Under the pieces are notes generated by a model. It had not been told where the DNA came from, searched no databases, and saw only the letters and a program-made list of their open reading frames with translations. DNA of 43,262 nt from a virus. The position numbers and the translations under genes are program-made. The stretch covers positions 1 to 43,262 of IMG/VR virus record IMGVR_UViG_3300047678_000073; one strand, given 5' to 3'. Shown here piece by piece: positions 37,702 through 43,262 of the stretch. Within the stretch, counting starts at the first letter, position 1. Each line of letters starts with the position of its first letter.

Positions 37702-38248
37702 CGGACTTATCGCGCTCAACAAGATGGGCTGGCTGCGCGCCGGGGGCTACACCCGCCGATACCACGGCTGGCGAACCATCAAGGACGACACGGTGGGGCA
37801 GCACTCCTACAATGTCACGAACATCATCCTCGTGCTACGCCCTGACTGTCGCAAGGAGCTCGTAGTGGCGGGCGTGCGGCACGACAGCCCGGAGCATGTT
37901 ACGGGCGATATGCCCGCCGACACGAAGCGCCGGGTGCCCGGTGCCAAGGCGATGATGGACGCCGCCGAGGAGGTCGCATGGGCGGACATCGACATCGCCG
38001 ATCCGTGCCTCGCGCTTACGGACGACGAGTACCGGGTGATGAAGCTTGCCGACTATTTCGACGGCATGATGTTCAGCATCCAAGAGCGGTCCATGGGGAA
38101 CCAATACATGGACATCGTGTTCGAGCGGTACTCGTCGTACATGCACAAGATGCTGGACGGCTTACCGCCCGCCATCGAACACGAAATCTTTGAAGCCCTG
38201 CAAGGTGCATGGGTGAGCGCAGGAGGACCGGCTTATGTCCGCGAATGA
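37694..38248 (+). CDS. HD-domain 5'-nucleotidase (YfbR-like)
   Basis: 184 residues; ATG overlaps the hydroxymethylase end by eight bases. The metal ligands are visible: His37 in VGQHSYNVTNIIL, His63-Asp64 in VRHDSPEHVTGDMP, and Asp120 in MKLADYFDG. The family hydrolyses deoxynucleoside monophosphates. In this operon it may destroy dTMP or related products so that only 5-hmdU enters DNA. The usual HDLAE is replaced by HDSPE, which keeps the acid. The substrate is inferred. Confidence 0.75.
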   Translation: MDNGLIALNKMGWLRAGGYTRRYHGWRTIKDDTVGQHSYNVTNIILVLRPDCRKELVVAGVRHDSPEHVTGDMPADTKRRVPGAKAMMDAAEEVAWADIDIADPCLALTDDEYRVMKLADYFDGMMFSIQERSMGNQYMDIVFERYSSYMHKMLDGLPPAIEHEIFEALQGAWVSAGGPAYVRE

Positions 38249-38621
38249 ACGGCAGCACGGCGGTGACCATTACAAGGGCACCGGCTACGAATATTGGGAC
38301 TTCGTCAAGGACGCCGGGCTTGGCTACCACGACGGCAACGCGGGGAAGTATGTCTACCGCTGGCGCAAGAAGGGCGGGGCCATTGACCTCCAGAAGGCTG
38401 TCCACTATCTGGACAAGTGCATGGAGCTTGGGGTGCAGCCGACCTACAGCGGCATGACCACCGAGCGCGCGGTGGAGCGTTTCGTGCAGACCAACGGCGT
38501 ACCGCCCGAGGAAGCCACGGCGCTCACCCTGATCTGCCGGGGCCACCACCGGCAGGCTCTTACGGTCGTGAACCGCTTGCTGGCGGAAGCCCGTAGCGCC
38601 GGGGCGCTGCTGAGCGAGTAG
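38235..38621 (+). CDS. DUF3310 protein
   Basis: 128 residues from ATG 38235, with AGGAGG 8 bases upstream; it overlaps the HD gene by 14 bases. It has the DUF3310 pattern HGGDHYKGTGYEYWDFVKD, then GNAGKYVYRWRKKGGAIDLQ and KAVHYLDKCME. This small domain is found in many phages and has been called a nucleotide kinase-like SaV domain, though its activity is unclear. The C-terminal 50 residues are a helical extension with RGHHRQALTVVNRLL. It is the last early gene before the terminator. Confidence 0.75.
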   Translation: MSANERQHGGDHYKGTGYEYWDFVKDAGLGYHDGNAGKYVYRWRKKGGAIDLQKAVHYLDKCMELGVQPTYSGMTTERAVERFVQTNGVPPEEATALTLICRGHHRQALTVVNRLLAEARSAGALLSE

Positions 38622-38628
38622 AGCGGTG

Positions 38629-38665
38629 CGGCGGTGCCTGGCATAATCCTGCCACGGCACCGCCG
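38629..38665. terminator. Convergent (bidirectional) terminator
   Basis: CGGCGGTGCC (38629-38638) and GGCACCGCCG (38656-38665) make a perfect 10-bp stem, extended by TGGCA/TGCCA with a 6-base loop and one bulged C. It lies in the 48 bases between the early (plus) and lysis (minus) genes. No run of U is present, but the stem is strong. It likely stops transcription from both sides. Confidence 0.75.
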
Positions 38666-38669
38666 CCCG

Positions 38670-39032
38670 TCATTTGTGCGGGCTGCCGAACAAGCCCCAG
38701 AACAGCACGCCAAGGCTTATGACCCAAGGACCAAAGTCCTTCATCATCGTGGCCAGCGTTACCGCCCCGTCCTGCTGCGACGCGCGCGTCTTGAGGTCAT
38801 CGATATCTCGGCGCAGCCCCGAGCATATCTCCTCCATTCTTTCGGCGGCTTCTTGCCGTACCTTGATCGCAGCGATGTCGACCTTGATGTCGGTAAGGTC
38901 CTTGCGGTGACCGATAAGCTCAGACGTCATGGTATCGAGCGTCCGGCTCATCGTACTCAGCAGCATGATCTCCGCTTCACGCGCGACCTGTTCTGAGCTA
39001 CTTGGCGTGAGGAAGGAGGGTTCGTCTGGCAT
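38670..39032 (-). CDS. Tail-anchored coiled-coil protein, holin-like (XhlA-type)
   Basis: 120 residues from ATG 39032 (GGAG 9 bases upstream; a longer frame is not translated from a good site). Residues 15-90 are a charged helix/coiled-coil with KDLTDIKVDIAAIKVRQ, and residues 99-116 form one membrane helix FGPWVISLGVLFWGLFG, with a short basic end. This coiled-coil then C-terminal anchor layout is seen in XhlA-type lysis proteins. It lies at the end of the lysis operon. The holin role is a suggestion only. Confidence 0.55.
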   Translation of the reverse strand: MPDEPSFLTPSSSEQVAREAEIMLLSTMSRTLDTMTSELIGHRKDLTDIKVDIAAIKVRQEAAERMEEICSGLRRDIDDLKTRASQQDGAVTLATMMKDFGPWVISLGVLFWGLFGSPHK

Positions 39033-39048
39033 TTCTACGCTCCGAGGT

Positions 39049-39342
39049 TCAAAAGATACAGGCCGTCTTTGCCGCGCCATACTCCGCCAAACGCTGGAGT
39101 CGTTGCAAACGCCCCTTAAGCAGAACTCGAGATGCCTCGAATATATCGGGGGCGGAAGCGAGGGCGGCATCGGTGTCAGCATAGGACGGCTCCGGTCCCA
39201 GCTTGGCCAAGGCGGCGCATGGCACCGGGGTCGGGACCTTGACCTCCACGGTGCGGATCTCCGGCTCCGGGCGTGGCAGGGCGGGGCCACTGGCGCAGGC
39301 CGACAGCGCCAGAAGCCCGAGGGCGAGCGACAGGTACTTCAT
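39049..39342 (-). CDS. o-spanin (Rz1-like lipoprotein)
   Basis: 97 residues from ATG 39342, overlapping the i-spanin stop by four bases (ATGA). The N-terminus MKYLSLALGLLALSAC is a lipoprotein signal: hydrophobic stretch and lipobox LSAC with Cys16. After it comes a Pro-rich periplasmic part (GPALPRPEPEIRTVEVKVP) and a helical end. Paired with the i-spanin upstream, it spans the envelope to fuse the membranes in the last step of lysis of Gram-negative hosts. It therefore also supports a Gram-negative host. Confidence 0.8.
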   Translation of the reverse strand: MKYLSLALGLLALSACASGPALPRPEPEIRTVEVKVPTPVPCAALAKLGPEPSYADTDAALASAPDIFEASRVLLKGRLQRLQRLAEYGAAKTACIF

Positions 39343-39788
39343 TTTGCGGATCCTTTGATAAGGGCGAGGGCGCTGGAGCATTTGTCGGCTCCGGGTTGTG
39401 CTGCATCCAGACGCGCCATCTTGGTCTGGAAGCCGCCGAGGCTGCCCCGTAGCTGGGCCATCGCGGCGTCGAACTTGGCATCGGCCGTGTCCGCCTTGCC
39501 GATCAACGTGGCGAGCGCCGCGTTCTGCGTTGCCACGGAGCCGCCGAGCGCGGCGTTGTTCAGCTTCAGCGTGCCGTTGTCGGCCTGGACCGCATTGTAG
39601 CGGGCGATCCAGCCGACCTTGGGGTCGTTGATCGATTTGTTCAGCGTGTTGATTTCGCTGTTCTTACTTACCACGACCATGATGAAGGCGATGGTGACAA
39701 CCGCCGTCATCATAATAGCCGGGTTGCGTACCAGCCAGAGCCCGGCTTTCGCCAGACCCCCGCCAATCATTCCAAAGAAAGCGCCCAT
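39339..39788 (-). CDS. i-spanin (Rz-like)
   Basis: 149 residues from ATG 39788. It has a short amphipathic start and one membrane helix (about residues 24-41, AIMMTAVVTIAFIMVVV), then a periplasmic coiled coil with NSEINTLNKSIND and Ala/Gln/Asn-rich repeats (NNAALGGSVATQNAALATL). The four-base overlap with the lipoprotein gene is the classic spanin pair. The sequence is not close to lambda Rz, so the call is by topology and neighbours. Confidence 0.75.
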   Translation of the reverse strand: MGAFFGMIGGGLAKAGLWLVRNPAIMMTAVVTIAFIMVVVSKNSEINTLNKSINDPKVGWIARYNAVQADNGTLKLNNAALGGSVATQNAALATLIGKADTADAKFDAAMAQLRGSLGGFQTKMARLDAAQPGADKCSSALALIKGSAK

Positions 39789-39798
39789 GTCGATACTC

Positions 39799-40092
39799 CT
39801 ACGGTTGCCCGCCGTCTGGCGGGGAGGGTGCGGTCGTGTTCTGGGCGCTGGCGACGCCCTTGTCCTTCAGGGAGATGCCAAGCCCGCCGCCGCCAAGGTA
39901 AGCGCCGAGCCCGCCGAAGTAGCCCCCGCAGAACTCCGCAGGGTGCCACTCTTGGCCCTTATACAGCGCGATTCCCTGAAAGATCAGCGGCGCGAAGATG
40001 CCGCAGAAGCCGCCCAAGGCGAAGAGGATGCGCGCCGTATCGTAACCGGCTCCGTTCGGCCCTTCCAGAGCCTTTAGCAGCCGACCCATCAT
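39799..40092 (-). CDS. Holin candidate
   Basis: 97 residues from ATG 40092 (a second ATG follows directly). Two hydrophobic stretches, about 21-43 (RILFALGGFCGIFAPLIF) and 54-74 (FCGGYFGGLGAYLGGGGLG), are separated by a short charged loop, and a polar C-terminal tail follows. This small two-helix protein between the endopeptidase and spanins is the most likely holin. It overlaps the endopeptidase stop (ATGA). No sequence family is named. Confidence 0.6.
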   Translation of the reverse strand: MMGRLLKALEGPNGAGYDTARILFALGGFCGIFAPLIFQGIALYKGQEWHPAEFCGGYFGGLGAYLGGGGLGISLKDKGVASAQNTTAPSPPDGGQP

Positions 40093-40559
40093 GCGAGCTC
40101 GAAGTGACCGAAGTCATTTTCGCCGTGTTCGGTGCGCCCGTTCTGGTTCCAGTCGCCGCCCCACCGGATGCGGATTTTGAGCTCGTCGGCAGCGGCGAAC
40201 ACATACTCCTTGATCTTGGCGTACACGGCCTCGGGTGCGTTGGGGTCGTACGGATGAACGCCGACGTCCACGGCGCGGCCCGGCTGCCCTTCGGCTGGCG
40301 GGAAGTGCTTCGAGTGGAGCGTCCACGTCACCTTCTTTTCGCCGGGCTGGGCGATGATGCGCAGCGGCACTCCGGCCTTGCGTAGCTCGTCCACCGAGCG
40401 CCCCTTGGCGAAGAGGTTGTACTGGCGCTCCAGCGTGCGAACGCCCTCCAGGATGCTGAAGTCGATGGTGGACTTCTGGATGGCAAGCTTCATGACACGC
40501 TGGAGCTTTTCCTCCACGGTGGCAAGCTGGTCGAGTGATTTCTGGCCGTAAGCGAACAT
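40089..40559 (-). CDS. Endolysin, M15 peptidase (L-alanyl-D-glutamate type)
   Basis: 156 residues from ATG 40559. Zinc ligands of the M15 family are visible: His85 and Asp98 in LHSKHFPPAEGQPGRAVDV (S-x-H...A-x-D pattern) and His152 in DFGHFEL near the end. The N-terminal SLDQLATVEEKLQRV followed by SILEGVRTLERQ is also typical of this family. It cleaves the peptide crosslinks of the cell wall after the holin acts. There is no signal peptide, so it depends on the holin. Confidence 0.88.
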   Translation of the reverse strand: MFAYGQKSLDQLATVEEKLQRVMKLAIQKSTIDFSILEGVRTLERQYNLFAKGRSVDELRKAGVPLRIIAQPGEKKVTWTLHSKHFPPAEGQPGRAVDVGVHPYDPNAPEAVYAKIKEYVFAAADELKIRIRWGGDWNQNGRTEHGENDFGHFELA

Positions 40560-40570
40560 TGGTCGTCTCC

Positions 40571-43262
40571 TTAGTTGACAGGCTCTTCAAGGTTGATGGG
40601 GTCGGTAAGCTGCCGCTCACTCTTGGCGTTGTCCAGCCCCGACGTGGTTTCGCGTGCCGGGTTCTGGCTGGCGATGATGGACATGACGATGCGCCGCGCA
40701 TTGGTCTTGTCCGTCTTACGGCCAAGGTACGCGATAGCTTCATCGACGCGGTTTGGATCCAGCGCCATATCGACCAGCCGCTCGGCGTTGCGGTCGCCGA
40801 TGCCCGCGTTGTTCAGGTGGCGGGCCACCGCTTTCACGATGCCGATCTTGCCACCGCTTGCCGCGTTGAGGCCGAAGTCGAGCAGCGCCCCCGCCGCGTC
40901 TTGACCACGGGTCTGCGTTTGGCTTCCCGTGTTCGGGCTGACATACTGGGCACGCTCGTACCGATCACGAACGACCTTGGCCTGATCACGTATGCGGCCC
41001 GCGCCCTCGTCACCGATAAGCGCCGACGTGCGGTTCAAGAAGTTCGTGCCATTGGCAGCCTCGTCGGCCAGCCCTAGCGCCGCACGCGGGTTCTTGCCAG
41101 CCGTGTTCTCGAACTGGCGGCGGGCTGCCACGCGGGCCACCGACCGGGCGCTCGGGCCAGCGACGATCTGGGGCTGCGTGGAGACGCTCGCCATGCCGCT
41201 GTTAGTGGCACCCGCGCTAGGCCCGGCCTTGGTCCCAGTGACCCGGAAACCACGGAGGTTGTCCAGATCGGGCATCTGCTGGCGCAGCGCATAGATCATG
41301 TCGCGCATCGTGCCCGTGCCGTAGGTGTTCCGAACGTCGTCCCAGTCCGGCACGCCGTCGATGTTTATGACGCCATCGCGGCTGCCCGGCGCGCGGGTAA
41401 TGGTGCCCGTGATTTTCCGGCCGTCGGGCAGCGTGTAGGCGACCTTCGTATCGGCCGATAGGAAAGACTTGGGGTCGCGGTCGCCGAGGTAGCCCTTGAT
41501 CTCCGTGCGGGCTTGGTCGAGCGGAATGCCGTACTGGTCGGCGTGATCCTGCGCCATTTTGTCCAGCGCGGCTTCGCTCGTAGTGGGCGGGCCGTCTAGC
41601 GTCAGGGTGCCCGCAGGATCGCGGGTTTTCATCATTGGCGTGGGCTCGTCGGATAGCGCCCGGTTGGCGGCGATGGCCTCGTCCGGGTTGCCGCCGCTGA
41701 GCGCGCCGGTCCCAGTGTCAGCCGCGTCCACAAGAGCGCTGGCAGCCTTGAAGTTCCCGCGCGCCGCCGCGTAGCCGGGCGCGGCCTTTTCGCCCTCACC
41801 GATCAGCGTACCGACCATCTGGTTCAGGATGCGGCTCTGCCCGCTGGCGTCCGGGCTGTTGGAGCGGGCTTGGAGGCCGCGCTTCACACGATCCAGCATG
41901 TCCAGCGTGAACGTGGGCAGCGGCTCGCCGGGCTTCACGCCCTGAGCCGTAAGCTGGGCGCGCACCTGATCACGCGCAGCCGGGGCCATGCCCTCGGGCA
42001 GCAACGACATCACCCGATCGAGCTCGGAAGGCTCGTTGCCCCGCTTTAGGGCGCTGAGGAACCCCGCGACCTCGGTCGGGTTATCGCTGGTCTCGATGGC
42101 CCCGGCCAGCGCCTTACGGCCCGCGCCCGTATCAAGAACGCGTCGCAGATCGGGAGTAACCGCGACTGGATTGTCACGGAACTGCGCATACTGGTCGTCA
42201 GCAAGCGCGGTGCGGGATTTCTCGATGCGCCCCACGACGTCCGCCGTGGGCTCCGAGGTTGGCGCGATATTCTCGGCCAGCCGGGCGGTGTCGCCTTGCA
42301 CGTTGGCGCGGCGGGTGTTCGCGAAGTCGACGGCCTGCGTCCGCCCCGGCGTGTTGCGACTTGCGGCCGCACGGATCGTGGCAGCACCCGGCTCGTCCAC
42401 GAGGTCGACCAGCGGGTTGTCGGTGAAGCCAAGCGCGCGGCGGGCGTCCAGCTTGGCAGTGAGCGCCGCTGGGTCCTGCGGAGCGCGGTCGGCCAACGAG
42501 CTAAGCCCGCTCAGCCCGCCACGGACCAGCGCGTTCACGCCGGTTGCGTCGCCAAGGCGGTAGAGGATCTTGCCGGTGCCCCGCACGGCCAGCGGGGCAA
42601 GCTTGCCGAATACGGGGCCGAGAACCGCGCCCTCGCCGCCGCCGATCATCGCACCTTCGCCACGGTTGTCGCTATCGTTGCCCGCGCCGCTGACCGCGCC
42701 ATACACTCCGCCCACGCCAGCCGCGCCCGCGACGCGCCCGGTTTTCGTAGCGAAATTGGCGACGCGGCCACCCGGCAGCGCAAGCGTCGGAATGATGCCG
42801 CCAGCATAACCGGTCCCGTAGGCGATAGGATGCTCGTTCCATGCGTCGGTTTTCTCCTGATCGCGGCCCGCACGCTCGCGCTCTGCGTCTGTCGCCCAAT
42901 CGCCGCTGCCCTCGTCGAGCTTGCGCCCGAACACACCGAGAAGCCGGTTGACCGGGGTGTTCCGCCCAAGCCAATTTCCGAGCGCCGCACCTTGGCCGCT
43001 GATTTCGTCGTCCCAGCCGAACAGGGCCGAGCTCTTCAGGCCGTCGAACGCCGCCTGCCCGGTGCCGGTCTTGTCTGGCCCTTTAACGGGTGGCCCCAGC
43101 GTCCAGTTGATGTTCGGTCGCACCTTGGGATTCGACGCCAGCCACTGATCGTACTTCTTGCCCATTGCGGGCGTGAAGCCTTGCGGGTTGACGGGGCTGT
43201 TCGACGCCTGCTGATATGCGAGCAAAGTCGCGCTCGGCACGCGCATCTGCGTCAGCCGCTGC
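40571..43262 (-). CDS. Large ejection/internal virion protein, main part (continues at base 202)
   Basis: This is the remainder of the protein begun at 1-462. An ATG at 43246 is only internal; the frame runs through to 462, giving about 983 residues. Glycine-rich stretch residues (AVSGAGNDSDNRGEGAMIGGG region) and a long Ala/Arg/Asp-rich helical body follow. A small beta-rich part with YTLPDGRKITGTITRAPGSRDGVINIDG (split around 740 of the joined protein) is unlike the rest. The C-terminus is Asn/Lys-rich. It is the largest protein after the virion enzymes and lies last before the lysis genes, as large ejection proteins do. No enzyme domain was recognised. Confidence 0.75.
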   Translation of the reverse strand, partial: QRLTQMRVPSATLLAYQQASNSPVNPQGFTPAMGKKYDQWLASNPKVRPNINWTLGPPVKGPDKTGTGQAAFDGLKSSALFGWDDEISGQGAALGNWLGRNTPVNRLLGVFGRKLDEGSGDWATDAERERAGRDQEKTDAWNEHPIAYGTGYAGGIIPTLALPGGRVANFATKTGRVAGAAGVGGVYGAVSGAGNDSDNRGEGAMIGGGEGAVLGPVFGKLAPLAVRGTGKILYRLGDATGVNALVRGGLSGLSSLADRAPQDPAALTAKLDARRALGFTDNPLVDLVDEPGAATIRAAASRNTPGRTQAVDFANTRRANVQGDTARLAENIAPTSEPTADVVGRIEKSRTALADDQYAQFRDNPVAVTPDLRRVLDTGAGRKALAGAIETSDNPTEVAGFLSALKRGNEPSELDRVMSLLPEGMAPAARDQVRAQLTAQGVKPGEPLPTFTLDMLDRVKRGLQARSNSPDASGQSRILNQMVGTLIGEGEKAAPGYAAARGNFKAASALVDAADTGTGALSGGNPDEAIAANRALSDEPTPMMKTRDPAGTLTLDGPPTTSEAALDKMAQDHADQYGIPLDQARTEIKGYLGDRDPKSFLSADTKVAYTLPDGRKITGTITRAPGSRDGVINIDGVPDWDDVRNTYGTGTMRDMIYALRQQMPDLDNLRGFRVTGTKAGPSAGATNSGMASVSTQPQIVAGPSARSVARVAARRQFENTAGKNPRAALGLADEAANGTNFLNRTSALIGDEGAGRIRDQAKVVRDRYERAQYVSPNTGSQTQTRGQDAAGALLDFGLNAASGGKIGIVKAVARHLNNAGIGDRNAERLVDMALDPNRVDEAIAYLGRKTDKTNARRIVMSIIASQNPARETTSGLDNAKSERQLTDPINLEEPVN
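43061..43262. repeat. Terminal direct repeat, right copy
   Basis: Same sequence as 1-202 apart from one base. See the left copy: Ser codon here, Ala codon there. Confidence 0.93.

Noticed and set aside
43135-43246. Start of the large ejection protein at ATG 43246
   Set aside because: The frame continues across the closure to ATG 462, which has a TAATG overlap with the previous gene.
17390-43262. Lysogeny genes or a phage RNA polymerase
   Set aside because: No integrase, excisionase, CI-like repressor, ParA or single-subunit RNA polymerase was recognised. This absence is by reading only and not a search result.

Overview
The window is essentially one complete tailed-phage genome with the short-tailed (podovirus) build. 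Bases 1-202 and 43061-43262 are the same sequence except for one base (75 versus 43135). The contig is therefore a closed circle, or a circularly permuted or terminally redundant molecule, of about 43,060 unique bases, and the gene cut by the ends joins across them. Base composition is GC-rich and codon use is uniform, suggesting a high-GC proteobacterial host; the sequence does not say which one. I see no integrase, repressor, parA or RNA polymerase, which fits a lytic phage that uses host RNA polymerase.

Left half (1 to about 17,914, minus strand): the virion module in P22-like order. Read right to left it holds TerS, TerL, a 53-residue protein, P22-type portal, scaffold, coat, two small proteins, a gp4-like adaptor, a gp10-like tail/DNA-stabilisation protein, ConA-like and other tail proteins, a glycine-linked tail fibre with a discoidin-like domain, a GNAT-like gp14 homologue and four ejection-type proteins, one with a lytic transglycosylase domain. 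The largest (about 983 residues) is split by the contig ends. Downstream of it (40,559 to 38,670) lie the lysis genes: M15 endopeptidase, holin candidate, i-spanin/o-spanin pair and a tail-anchored coiled-coil protein.

Middle (17,915-18,595): a divergent intergenic region with palindromes and an AT-rich patch, probably the early promoter region.

Right half (18,596-38,621, plus strand): early and replication genes. First come small regulators and membrane peptides, including an RNA-polymerase alpha-CTD-like protein. Next are a TOPRIM primase-helicase, a mini J-domain/zinc-finger protein, an ATP-dependent DNA ligase, a family A DNA polymerase, a Cas4/AddB-like four-cysteine nuclease, a MazG-like pyrophosphohydrolase, a DEDDh exonuclease, a VRR-NUC nuclease and a SNF2-type helicase. 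Last comes a DNA-modification operon: P-loop kinase of the 5-hydroxymethyl-dU DNA kinase type, aGPT-PPlase/HMUDK-helical protein, thymidylate-synthase-fold hydroxymethylase, HD-domain nucleotidase and DUF3310 protein. Together these predict thymine replacement by 5-hydroxymethyluracil followed by further (hyper)modification in the DNA, and this is the most interesting system here. A strong convergent terminator at 38,629-38,665 separates the two arms.

Several structured elements lie between early genes: a 16-bp inverted repeat enclosing nested stems at 19,085-19,227, and sigma70-like promoters with a stem-loop at or near the expected transcript start.
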